DNA of 64,000 nt from Aldrovandia affinis (lineage: Eukaryota; Chordata; Actinopteri; Notacanthiformes; Halosauridae). The stretch is from the NCBI GenBank assembly GCA_029706075.1, contig JAINUG010000073.1:1812501-1876500 (forward strand), read 5' to 3'. A program made the translations under genes and the position numbers. A model generated the notes under the pieces. It was not told where the DNA came from. It saw nothing but the letters and a program-made list of their open reading frames with translations, and searched no databases. Positions 34,762-45,107 of this stretch are shown here, piece after piece. Within the stretch, counting starts at the first letter, position 1; the number at the start of each line of letters is the position of its first letter.

Positions 34762-35794
34762 TGCTGTGAGTCCGCGCTCAAAGGACCGTTTTTCTGTCTT
34801 CCCAGGAACTGATGGTGGCCGCGTGACGTCTCATGAACTTTGATGATGTCTGGCGCCCGTGACGAATGTGCTGATTCTGTGGTCTGCGGTGGTTCGCGTG
34901 GGTCAGAAAATTATGTGTTCAGCCTCCAGCTCTCTCCGTTGGTCACTTTTATTGTAGGCCTATCCCATAGTAACGGCGCACCTCTGGCTATTCAGATTAG
35001 CGCATCGTTGCGGCTTTGCAATAATAATAATAATGTGTTAATGTTACGAGCACAAATATATCTGCGTCTGTGGCTTTATTGCTTCTATCATTTAATTTGC
35101 ACTTCCCAAAGACCGGAGCTGAATGAACGGCGCGGAAAGCCATGCCTTCCCATGCTGTTGAAACACAATAGGATTCAAGGTGCTGTTCTGGTCCAAAATC
35201 ATTGGACATGTTTTTATGTTGATTTCTATTTTAAACATGTTTTCTCAGTAAAGGGGAATCGAAAACGAAAACCCTGCAGTACAGCAAAGTGGTTTGTGGG
35301 AACAAAACGCCTGCTCAAAGAACTTAAAACCAGTGTGCTGACGTATGCCAAATTCATTCGCATTTGACCCCTCCGCTGTTGTTAGCATTTTAGCTGTTGT
35401 TTTATTCCCTCGTAGTAATTTGATTTTAGTTTGGACCACTTGGAATTCCGGAAAGTCATTTGGGGTTCATTAAATACTGTTCCATTTATATCTTTGGTAT
35501 TAATTACTTGTTGCAGTACTTTGCATTCCTTGGACATATCTTATAATGTTGAGCATTGTGCATTTTTGTAGATCCTCTGCTGTTCTGTTTGTTTCACTGG
35601 AAAAGACTCAAGTGTTTTGTGCTATGAAAATGTTCAAATAAAAATGTAAAAACCAAATTAAAATCCCAATTTTTGAGAGATGATGACTGTGGCTCATCTT
35701 TTTTAGAGAAAATATAACCATATTGTTTATGTATTGTATTAGGCTTAGGCATTATTTTCTGCACTGATTGCTTTATTGCTGCCTTTGAATTGTG
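34762..35794. other. Intergenic DNA, nothing supported
   Basis: A 175-codon plus-strand frame (34840-35367) has no recognisable domain and is overlapped by minus-strand frames. Confidence 0.45.
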
Positions 35795-35975
35795 GCTACA
35801 GATTTACCTACAGGGTCCTAGTTTAACTATGTGGTTGCTCCTAGCACCTAGGAACTGTACTTCCCGCTAGGGTGGCTTTCAGCTAAACTGTTCTTGACTA
35901 CGGTTAACACTTTGTTGTACGTCGCTCTGGATAAGAGCGTCTGCCAAATGCCTGTAATGTAATGTAATGTAATAT
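35795..35975 (+). mobile_element. L2-like 3' tail
   Basis: The tail 'cgctctggataagagcgtct' (35923-35942) ends in repeated 'aatgt' units (35955-35972), the microsatellite-like end of L2-type LINEs and their SINE partners. No tRNA head is found upstream, so this is probably a truncated LINE 3' end. Confidence 0.65.
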
Positions 35976-36717
35976 TACAAGCAATAAATAAATGTGTCAC
36001 ATTTCTGATGTGATGGTTTGTTGTCCCACTCGTTTGGCTTTTAGTATAGGATCAATAACAATATTGTTTAATAAGCATTTGAAGCAGTGAAATATATGAA
36101 CTACACAGATCTCAAACCAAGGTTTCTCGGCAGTGGTGTGTTTATGATTGACAGCTGATATTTTCACATTGTGTGTCTGTAATTGTACAGTTCAGACATT
36201 TTGAGTCAGGCCCACATGTTTTGTTCTGAAGTACAAATGGATTTGTGATTATATCATATATTATATTATACTAGAGAATATATTGTCAAGCAAGGTGACA
36301 GAATTCAGCCTAAGCTGAGTGATTGTGCAGCAAGGGGAAAACAGCATTGCTTACACATTGAATTTTTATTTTTTTAATCCTAGCACAAATTACCCATTGG
36401 TGTAGAAACTGCTGTCATACAGTATTTTCCAAAAGCACGCGTATTGTACAAGTGTATCGATTTCCACTGTACCACGCAGCTTTACAAAGCATACGCAGCA
36501 GTACAAGGGAGCCAGAATAAATCCGGTTTAGAGATGGATCTGGGTGTTAATGTGGGTTGCTGTACGGCAGTGGTCTCCTCTGAGTGGCGTTCAGAACCAG
36601 CTGGCCTCTTCCTGGTCTGTGCACAGTGTTCTGAAAGGTGACAGCACTCTGGGGGGGGGGCGGGGTGCATAATGCTTCCTTTCTCATGGACGGGAAGGGG
36701 ATGGTTATGTGAACTTT
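35976..36717. other. Intergenic DNA, nothing recognised
   Basis: Contains a G run at 36651-36659. No gene is supported. Confidence 0.45.
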
Positions 36718-36978
36718 TTTTCTTCTATTTTCTCTTTCTGCTGTTTTCCCCCAATTTTTCTCCCAATTTAGTAGCCAATTACACCCTCTTTTTTCATGTC
36801 AATTATCCCTCTCCCTCATATTGAGAGTTCGCTGCAGTAGTCCTGAAATTGGCAGTGACATGTGGCGGACCACCGCCTCCTCCAAGCCAGAACTCGCCAA
36901 GCTGTCACCGTAACTCCGGTATGCGGTGTAATTGGCCACTAAATTGGGAGAAAACTGGAAAAAATCTGAAACAAATGT
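36718..36978. mobile_element. Foldback family C1 SINE
   Basis: 36718-36920 is a family C1 SINE on the minus strand. At about 36920 the orientation flips and a second 3' end runs on the plus strand ('ggtgtaattggccactaaat', A-rich to 36978). The two 3' ends, 36751-36785 and 36925-36958, form inverted arms of about 35 bp with few mismatches, separated by about 140 bp. It may come from an inversion at insertion or from two head-to-head copies. Confidence 0.75.
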
Positions 36979-37985
36979 ATAAAAAAATGTATATGGTTAA
37001 ATCTTATATTGTACCACATGATGTGATGTGATGAATATTCAAGGAACAACCGAGTTGCCTTTGAAAATGCCTCCGTGATGTTGAGACTGATTGTTGTTAG
37101 TCGCTGGGAGAAGCACTAGAGATACCTTCTCAATTAGGAAAAGCATTTCTGATCACCTTCCATACCAGACTGCTGTCCCGCTCTTTGAAGCTGAAAATAT
37201 ATACTTTCTCTGTCAGACTTCTCTTGCATTACAACGGGCGTTCGGATACTAAGGCCTGAATGATGTTGTGACCCACCGTGAATAGAATTGGTCCAGCGCT
37301 GTTCAGAAACCAATTTTTTTCAAAAATTACCAAGCTCACAAAGGTTAATTGTTTGCTTTATTAAAAATGGGCTACTCTGCACCCACCGTGTCTTCTACAT
37401 CCTGATGATATGAGTACAGTATTATTCCTCTGTAATTTCCACAGAGCCGTAGCAATGATGCTGAAACCAATCTGGGGAAACGCCGGCGGGACAGGCCGCC
37501 CTGGGGGGATATCATTTTCTGCCACGTCAGGTGGGAGCAACTTGGGCCCAAAAGAAACGCAAATCCTCGAGCTGTCAATCTGGTCCCTTGATAGAGAGGG
37601 CCCCTTTTCTTACACGCGCAGAATGTATTAAGTCAGGGGAAGAAAAAACGTGTGAAAAAAATGGAGGGAACAGATGGCGCCGTAAACCTGAGCAGCACGG
37701 CTAATTGTGTTATAAAGCATTACTGCCACCCAGCCCCGAAACATTACCTAAACTGAATATCTAATCATCGGGATTCCCCCAGGGGGTGGAGGCATTCCTC
37801 CCCCCCCCCTAAAGCAACCAAGGCATAACCTAATTAGCACCCCCGAGGAGAAGGTCTCTCTTGTTCTGCTCGAGCCTTGCGCTCCACACAGGGACGGGAC
37901 TTGGACCCCCATGCCCTCCTCCAGTGTGTTTATAAAGAAAATCGCTTTTCACCTGCCAGGGCTTATGCCAACATTTGCATTGCAG
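36979..37985. other. Intergenic DNA, nothing recognised
   Basis: Segment 37400-37640 is GC-richer. No gene is supported. Confidence 0.45.
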
Positions 37986-37993
37986 CTCTCCTT

Positions 37994-38204
37994 ACATTTA
38001 CATTACATTTTAGGCATTTAGCAGCTGCTCTAGACTTACACAGTCTACATTTCTTTACATACAATCCATTTATACAGCTGGATATTTTACTGAAGTAATT
38101 CAAGTACCTTGCTCAAGGGTACAACGGCAGTGTCCCCACCTGGGAATCGAACCTGCAACCTTTGCGTTACAAGCCCAGTTCCTTAACCATTATCCTAACA
38201 CTGC
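37994..38204 (-). mobile_element. SINE family B
   Basis: Tail 'taggcatttagcagctgctc', body 'ccatttatacagctggatat', B box on the minus strand in 'gggaatcgaacctgcaacct'. Flanks 37986-37993 and 38205-38212 both read 'ctctcctt', a short target duplication. Confidence 0.85.
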
Positions 38205-38212
38205 CTCTCCTT

Positions 38213-38458
38213 CCAGGACCGGGCACGTCCACGCCATCCTCATGCGAAGAAGCAATAACCGTGCTATTTTCTCTCGGTTGTTTTGTTGGTTTTTTTCCCC
38301 TTTATACGCTGATAAAAGATAAGGGAACCGTGTAGGGAACTGTACGTTAGGCTACCAAGACACCAAGACCAGCTTGCACCTGGAGAGCACACTGGTCAAA
38401 GAGATATTATAGGTAAAAATATAAAATAAAAAAGTATTGCCTAAAAAGTACTTATAAA
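38213..38458. other. Intergenic DNA
   Basis: Nothing recognised. Confidence 0.4.
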
Positions 38459-38573
38459 TATATGCCATTTAGCAGACGCTTTTATCCAAAGCGACTTACA
38501 GTAATGAATGCATACATTTTTTTTGTCAGTGCCATGCTCTACCTACTGAGCCACAGGGAACCACACTTGAAGG
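38459..38573 (-). mobile_element. SINE family A, internally deleted
   Basis: Tail 'gccatttagcagacgctttt' and 'ccaaagcgacttacagtaat', then a jump directly to the A-box end 'ctacctactgagccacaggg'. The B box region is deleted. Confidence 0.8.
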
Positions 38574-39051
38574 CCATCCTGTTGCCAGGCGATCTTGATA
38601 ATCTGTGGAGTGTGAGTGAAGCATGTCAAAGGATGGCACGATAGGCCATCGGGATCTGGGTGTACCAGATGCATGTAAAGCATGAAATGAGCCCCCCCCC
38701 CCACACACACACGCACACGCACACACACACACTTCCCACAACCCCCCACAGTGTAATCTGTTCTCCACTTCACCCCTCAGCGTGTGACAGAAAGCTCTGC
38801 TGTTTGTGCCTGCTGTTTTTCAAATAAACAAGTGCAGGTGCCTTTACTAAGTGTTGAGTAAAGGTTCGAGTCAAGTCATCTGGAAAACACGTTTTTATGA
38901 TTCATAGAGCGGAGTGACTTACAATGAGCCCACGTGAAAGTGGCAAGAACAGTCACAGCTGGAGCGAGACCTCAGTACGGTAACAATACAACCAACGTCA
39001 TCGTAGGCAGACGCACACCGCACCTATAGAGTAGGGAGAGAAAGGTTAGTA
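38574..39051. other. Intergenic DNA with a C/AC simple repeat
   Basis: A C run and (AC)n tract lie at 38692-38732. No gene is supported. Confidence 0.5.
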
Positions 39052-39076
39052 CTTATTCAAAAATATGATATATATA

Positions 39077-39472
39077 CATTACCGTTCAAAAGTTTGGGGT
39101 CACCTGGAAACTATTTTTACCTAATTGACAATGCTTTACACCGTATACATTTCTGTAAATACAAATGGAGAACAAAATGAACATCAAAGGTTCAAGAAAA
39201 TTATATTGAAAATTGAATCTTATTCAAAAATATGATATATATAGTTTTAGTATATGTTTTATATCCTATTCCCAGAGAAACTTGTGGGTTGGTTTGTGAC
39301 TCTTCCTTTCCAGTTTGTGTTCTATGGGATGTCTGGACACTGGGCAGGCCAGGTCTTTAGTTTGACAAAAGAAGTTCTTGCACAACATAATGTTATCTTG
39401 CTGAAGAATGAAGGAGTGCCCGATTAGCCATAGTCCAGATGGAAGGTGACCCCAAACTTTTGAACGGTAGTG
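39077..39472 (-). mobile_element. Tc1-type deletion derivative with flank-derived filler
   Basis: 28-bp terminal inverted repeats, 39077-39104 and 39445-39472, differ at one base and contain 'ccgttcaaaagtttggggtc'. The interior on the minus strand has 'ggctaatcgggcactccttc' and a decayed transposase C terminus ('LACPVSRHPIEHKLERK', related to 'QPAQCPDLNPIEFVWDELDR' at 59 kb). A 25-bp sequence immediately left of the element (39052-39076) is repeated exactly inside it at 39219-39243. About 396 bp against 1.6 kb for a full copy. Confidence 0.82.
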
Positions 39473-39479
39473 CTTGTAT

Positions 39480-39900
39480 ATATATATCATGTCCATAATA
39501 AGAACATAAAATGCATAATGATGAGAATCTCGGCCCATCTACTATGTCCCATCTAGTCTGGACTTGACTTAGCCCAAGTGTTTCTGCCTCTACTACCCGA
39601 CCTGGCAAGCTGTTCCAGGCATTGACAACTCTCTGTGCAAAGACAAACTTCCTAATATCTGTGCGGAATTTGCCTTTAACTAATTACCACCTGTGTCCTC
39701 TTGTTCTGCTGACCCCACTTATCTTTAAAAATCTTTGGTATTTCACTTTGTTAATCCCTTTTAGGAATTTAAAAGCCTCAATCAAATCCCCCCTAAGTCT
39801 CCGTTTGCTAAGCTTAAATAGATTGAGTGCCTTAAGTCTATCCTCATAACTTTTACTTTTCATACCAGGTATCAGTTTAGTTGCCCTGTCTGAAGGGTGG
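39480..39900 (-). mobile_element. LINE ORF2 C-terminal fragment
   Basis: The minus strand reads 'YEDRLKALNLFKLSKRRLRG', 'DLIEAFKFLKGINKVKYQRF', 'SRTRGH' and 'DIRKFVFAQRVVNAWNSLPG'. This is the C-terminal region downstream of the reverse transcriptase in CR1/L2-type LINEs (the RRLRGD, RTRGH and VVNAWNSLP blocks). It is truncated on both sides with one visible stop. It starts almost directly after the Tc1 derivative. Confidence 0.82.
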
Positions 39901-40213
39901 GTTTTCAGCCTCTTGAAGAGGTAGTGGTCCTGAACCTCAGTCCACCACTGAAGGGGGTCAGGGCAGAGAAGAGGCGAGACCGTGAGGAACAGCTGCCGGG
40001 CGCCTGGAGGGACGGGACAGCCAGTTGGCCAGAGGAGTCAGAGCAGAGAGAGGTCTGGCAGGGTGTAGGGTGTGATGAGTGTCTGGAGGTAGGAGGGCGC
40101 AGTGCTCGTTGAGGCCTGGTATTCCAGCACTAGTTGAGATATTATTAGCCACCAAGCCAAGGAGGGAGAAAAGAGCTCAATCAAGTCACAATGGAAGCAT
40201 CTGAATCTCTTCT
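39901..40213. other. Intergenic DNA
   Basis: Nothing recognised. Confidence 0.4.
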
Positions 40214-40436
40214 ACATTTACATTTTAGGCATTTAGCAGATGCTCTTATCCAGAGCAACTTACACAGTTTACATATTTCTTTACATGCAATCCATTTATA
40301 CAGCTGGATATTTTTGCTGAAGCAATCCAGGTTAAGTACCTTTAGCTCAAGGGTACAAGGGCAGTGTCCCACCTGGGAATTGAACCTGCAACCTCTGAGT
40401 TACAAGCCCAGCTCGCTAACCACTACACTACACTGC
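40214..40436 (-). mobile_element. SINE family B, well preserved
   Basis: 'ggcatttagcagatgctctt', 'ccatttatacagctggatat', 'gggaattgaacctgcaacct' and 'caagcccagctcgctaacca' appear in order. Tail, body, B box and A box are all present on the minus strand. Confidence 0.88.
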
Positions 40437-41408
40437 TCATTACCATGTGCACTTGTCATCTTCTTTTCTTTTTCCCAAAATGATACATTGTTCATGCCTC
40501 AGCAATCGTCTTCCCTTCAATACTAGTTCATTGTAGTCACTCCCAAAAATGATGTTTTATATTTTTTTAAAGGTCCACCACACAAAGTAAACTGTGACCA
40601 TTCTTGACAAAGGATTTAATGTGATATCATCTGCATTACGGCATGTGGAAATTCTCTTGAATTAAGTTCTTTGCACTGGGACGAGTGTGGTCGTGTCTGC
40701 GTGTCTTTCGCAGTAAAGCCAGGCTCTGTCATCTGCCCGCTGGCGATCTGAAAAGGAATTATTTCCTGAATTTGTTTTACCTCGCCCTCGTCTATCTCCT
40801 CAAATTACCGCGCTCCCGACGTTGAATTTGACGTCCTTGAGTTTTTATCTGAAAGGAGTGAGCTTTTGAAACGCGCTCATTTGGATTCCCGGTGGAAGCG
40901 GAGCATCCAGAGTAAATACTGGCAGCGATCACAGACTGGAGGACTGAGATTGTGCCAGTGCAGCATCAACACCTGCTTGTTTAATTCGAGTGCTTTCTAA
41001 AAGGCCTTACTGCAACTATTTTAACCGCTCTATTCCAAGAATACCAATTAAGTGAGATATCTTTGCACAATGAGACACGTTTTTATCTGGCTGGCCAGAT
41101 GGCATTTTTATTTATCATAAAGCTTATTTATCGTATAGCTAATTATCGCAGGACAAAATGTTAATGCATACATTTTGGTAAGCATCTTAAACTAATTAAT
41201 GTTTTTTAAAAGTTTATTTACAGTGGAACCCAAAAAGCGAATTAAATCATTTGTGCTGTAATTCAGTTATGTGTTTTATTAGCTTAATTTCCAAGAAGTT
41301 GTAAATACAAATAGGCTACAGTTTCTGGCAACACTACACTGGGGACAAAGGAAAATAGAAAAAAGTAAGGGGCCTTAGTATATTACTATAAATATTACTG
41401 TGTATATA

Positions 41409-41410
<2 letters not shown>
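40437..41410. other. Unique intergenic DNA
   Basis: Repeat-free from about 40620 to 41400. No gene is visible; a candidate region for conserved non-coding sequence by its lack of repeats only. Confidence 0.4.
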
Positions 41411-41457
<47 letters not shown>

Positions 41458-41464
41458 TGTGTGT
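41411..41464. repeat. (GT)n tract, left of the LINE
   Basis: GT dinucleotide run with one GA interruption. It lies directly against the 5' end of the LINE. Confidence 0.95.
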
Positions 41465-41588
41465 CATGGCGACTGCTACACGGCAGCGCGGCGGCTGCAA
41501 GGCAGCGGGTGAAGACGCGAGCGCACCATTTTCGAAAATCTAACCACACACCCGTCGTAACTGCCGTCGTAAATGTAGTAAGTGCTAG

Positions 41589-42209
41589 ATGTTGCTACTG
41601 AGTTTAGTTTGGACAATGTGTCTGGTTTCAACGATCAGAGTTGCCTTCAAACAAGCACTCCAAAGTGGGAGAGTCTACCGCCAGCAATGGCGTCCCTACG
41701 ACCCAACCCCAGAACACCGGTTGAACAGGGAGACTCGAGAGGACTTCTCTGACTGGGCGCAGCCCCTGAACGAGCAGCAGTGGTCGGACTTCCAAGTCCA
41801 GGAGAGAGCTTTTCGGAGCTCTTTGGCAGGTCGGAACCGCCATGATGAGACCTACGTTTCATCAGGAGACCCGAGAAGCTGGATCCGTCTCATAACCCTC
41901 TTGAACGGAATATTCTTCAGGAACGGTGTATTTACAACTGAGAACCACGGTGGACACCAGCTCGGCTTCCCCCTTCTGAAATATGTCGCTCGGGTTCTGA
42001 AAAAGTTCCCGGTAAAAGAACCGCTTCCTGACGCAATAACATCGGCGCTGTTAATTACCTGGATTGAATCGCAACTGCGGTTCCTCCGAGAGACAGTGCA
42101 GCCGTCATTAACATCAACGGGAGGCGACCAACGGAGGAGGAAGGTGAGCCAAACAAACTTTCTTATCTCTGGCAGTGTAGGCGATCCAAGGCCATTCAGA
42201 TTATTTTGA
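41589..42209 (+). pseudogene. R2-superclade LINE, N-terminal open frame
   Basis: A 206-codon frame with no recognised zinc finger or Myb motif. From about 42140 the matching reading continues in another frame ('LSYLWQCRRSKAIQIILN'), which is the segment just before the reverse transcriptase. A frame change therefore lies near there. The first 180 residues are unassigned: they may be the LINE's own N terminus or unrelated sequence. Two minus-strand frames overlap, which is common in GC-rich DNA. Confidence 0.5.
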
Positions 42210-44771
42210 ACAACAGTGAATATCCCGCTCCCCCCCCGTGTCCCAGTAATTGCGAACAAGTGCAGTTACACTACCGGCGGAAGTGTCAGGGAGAAACGCG
42301 CATTGGCGACCCCCTCCCACCACCACCATGGCACGAAGCTGTACCCAATACGGAGCCAGCCCGTCTCCCGGACACCGCCCACTTTACGCAGGCCGAGGTA
42401 GAGACCGTGCTGTGCGATCTACCCAACAATAAATCCAGTGGCATGGACAATGTTTCATACGAGTCTCTCAAAGCCACGCAGCCTGGTGTATTAACATCCA
42501 TCTTTAATGCCTGCCTGGAGAATAAACGAGTTCCTGATTCGTGGAAGGGAGCTCTCGTCCACAGAATCCCCAAGAAGGACAATATCCCGGACAACCCATC
42601 AACCTGGAGAGACATTTCACTCCTTCCTACCATCTATAAGGTGTTCATGAAATGTATCCTTGGCGAATTCAGCCATGGCTGGGGATGAAAACATCTTATC
42701 CCCAAAGCAAAAGGCGTATATCAGTAGGCAGGGTATGAATGAACATGTGTTTTGTCTCAAGACAGGGATTGATGATTTTAAGCATGAGTCAAGTAAATTC
42801 TATACTGTGTTTCTTGATTTTCGTGATGCATTTGGCACTTTAGCACATAATGTCATGTTAAGAGCCCTGGAGGAAATCCATCTACCTCAGGTTTTCTATG
42901 ACATTGTTAAAGATGTCTACTCTGGTTCATTCATACAGATAATCTGTGGTAAACAGCTCACAGACCCAATCCCTCTCCAAGTTGGCATTAAGACAGGCTG
43001 CCCATGGAGTGCAGTTAATTTTGTGCTCGCCATAGATCAGTGGTTAAAGTGGCTTTGTAGCTGTGCTCCCACTAATATCATTTCCCTAACCCCGTCCAGG
43101 GGTATGCAGATGATGTAGTAATAGCCTCCAGGCAGGAGGAAGTTATAAACACCATGCTCTCCAGAACAGACTCCTTTTTGGATTGGTCTGGATTAGAGGT
43201 AAAAGATTCCAAATGTGCTGTGTTTTATGAGCGGCGGAGTGGGAAACCGCTGGTACCATGCAAAGTCTGATGTCATACCTGTATTTACTATCAATAATAA
43301 GCCACTTCGTGTCTACTCATTGCATGAAACATATACATATTTGGGTCACAAGTTCAATGTGGCAGGAGAGTGGAAAGATCAAGTTGCCTATATCATTTCT
43401 GAGTACACCACCAGGCTTAGTTTGATAGACGCATCACCCTGCCACTCATCATGAAACTAGAAGCAGTCAGACAAATTGTCCTAGCCAAGGTTCAGCATCT
43501 GTTTTCAAATGTACACATTCCACGTAAGTTTCTACGTGAAATGAATGATAAGACCGTGCATCTGATTAGAAAATGGACTGGACTGAACACTCATACCACA
43601 CGGGACATCATATTTCACAGCAAACAGGAGGCGGACTGGGAGTTCCTAACTTTGAGTGGACTTATTTTGCCACCAGACTCGGCCATCTTCTAAACATGCT
43701 GAACAGTGATGACCAGTGTGTGAGGGAGATGGCTAGAGCCTCACTGTTTCTGGATCTACGGAGACGCAAGGTCCCCCTGGCGCGTCCATCAGATCCTAGC
43801 TTCCTAGGATTCAAGAGGAAGAACACTGGAAAGCTGGACACTCGCTCCCCAGGATTTGGGGTCTGGTCTGACTGGCCTGACCTCAACGACCTCTGTGGCT
43901 GGAACAACGTGGCCCTGGAGTGGGTGGGGTCAGATTCAGAGGCAGTGACTGTCTCTGAAGAGACCATCTCTGACCCCAGCATCACTGTGAGAGCGACCAT
44001 TAACATCTGTGGGACAGAACATCACCTCTCACTAGTCAATACCAGAGGTCACCTCATGATGGCGCAACAACAAAGACAACGACAGCATTGGATCGAGCTG
44101 AAGCTTCAAGGGAAGCTGGCATGTCTACCTGCCGCGGATCACTCTGTCTCTCATGCAGTGTTTAAAAGTGTAACTCTCGAGGAGAGTATTATTATTTTCA
44201 CTTTAAAAGCTAGACTGCAGGTTTTACCAACAAAGCTTAACCTTTCCATCTGGCTTCCTGACAGTCATAGCCCACACTGTTTACATCACGGTCATGAGCA
44301 GATAACTGAAACCATGTCCCACATCTTAAATGGTTGCCATGCTTATAAAGGGCTCTACATTTGTAGGCATGATAGAATTGTGGATCTGATTTCAGAGGGT
44401 GTTATTTCCACATTCAGGCCTGCTGCAAAGCTGTACAAGCACTCCACTGTAAAGCCGAGCATGTTCAGTCTGTGTAGTGACGATTCAGAAGTGTTCTCCA
44501 ATATCTCAGCTAACACCCCCGATGCTGTAATTGTCAATGAAAAATCAGAGAGGTGCTCATTCTAGAAGTTGGCTGTACCTTTGACCATAGCCTAGAAGAA
44601 GCCTTTTCAACTAAGATCTTGAAATACCAACAGCTGGAGCAGGCCATTTTACAACTGGGTTACAAATGTAAACTTTTAGTTTTCATCTTTGGCAGCCTGG
44701 GTCATGTTCACAAGCTTGTTGTCAGAGGCCTTCAAATGGCGGTCTATCTAAGAGAAGGGCCAAACAGTTAG
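42140..44771 (+). pseudogene. R2-superclade LINE: reverse transcriptase and restriction-like endonuclease
   Basis: Order along the strand: N-terminal RT part with 'FTQAEVETVLCDLPNNKSSG' and 'VPDSWKGALVHRIPKKD' (to 42690); RT motif A 'FLDFRDAFGT' with its Asp at about 42816; motif B 'GIKTGCPWSA' at about 42984; the YADD catalytic box at 43103-43114; thumb region with 'TYLGHKFNVAGEW' (about 43340); 'GGLGVPNFEWTYFATRLGHL' (about 43635); a C-terminal Cys-His motif from C44278 to C44335 ('ETMSHILNGC'); and a PD...E endonuclease signature with PD at 44518-44523 and EVGC from 44565. These together place it in the R2 superclade and not L1 or CR1, which use an APE nuclease. Frames change about six times, so it is inactive. 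Confidence 0.85.
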
Positions 44772-45012
44772 CAAGGTATTGCTCAGTATCTGCTATCATT
44801 GGTAGCCGCTCAATTTGGAGAAGGCGCTGCTATTTGTACCCATGAGCTAGGTCGACCCACAAATGTTCATTTGGGGTGAATATGTATAGGCATAACTGGT
44901 CGCCAACTCTGCACATAATGTAACTCACTGACTCTTAACGGCAAAAAGCACTGTCACTGTTTATGTTCATGAGATATTGTAACTTTATGTGGACATAAAT
45001 AAAGCATTTAAA

Positions 45013-45105
<93 letters not shown>
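45013..45105. repeat. (GT)n tract, right of the LINE
   Basis: GT run of about 93 bp with one TTG interruption, directly after the LINE 3' end. Confidence 0.95.

Positions 45106-45107
<2 letters not shown>

Larger units (their letters stand above)
41465..45012 (+). mobile_element. R2-superclade LINE, near full length, inside (GT)n
   Basis: About 3.55 kb, bounded on the left by (GT)n ending at 41464 and on the right by (GT)n starting at 45013. A GC-rich 5' part (41465-41588) is followed by a coding region to about 44771 and a 240-bp 3' end with 'ataaataaagcatttaaaa'. The right-hand tract is on the same strand as the left, as expected if one GT tract was split. R2-superclade LINEs carry a restriction-like endonuclease and many are target-specific (R2 in 28S rDNA, Dong in TAA repeats). 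GT repeats as a target are an inference here. The element is broken by about six frame changes. Confidence 0.78.

Noticed and set aside
34840-35367. 175-codon open frame as a gene
   Set aside because: No domain, no conserved pattern, and it includes a run of Asn from an AAT repeat.
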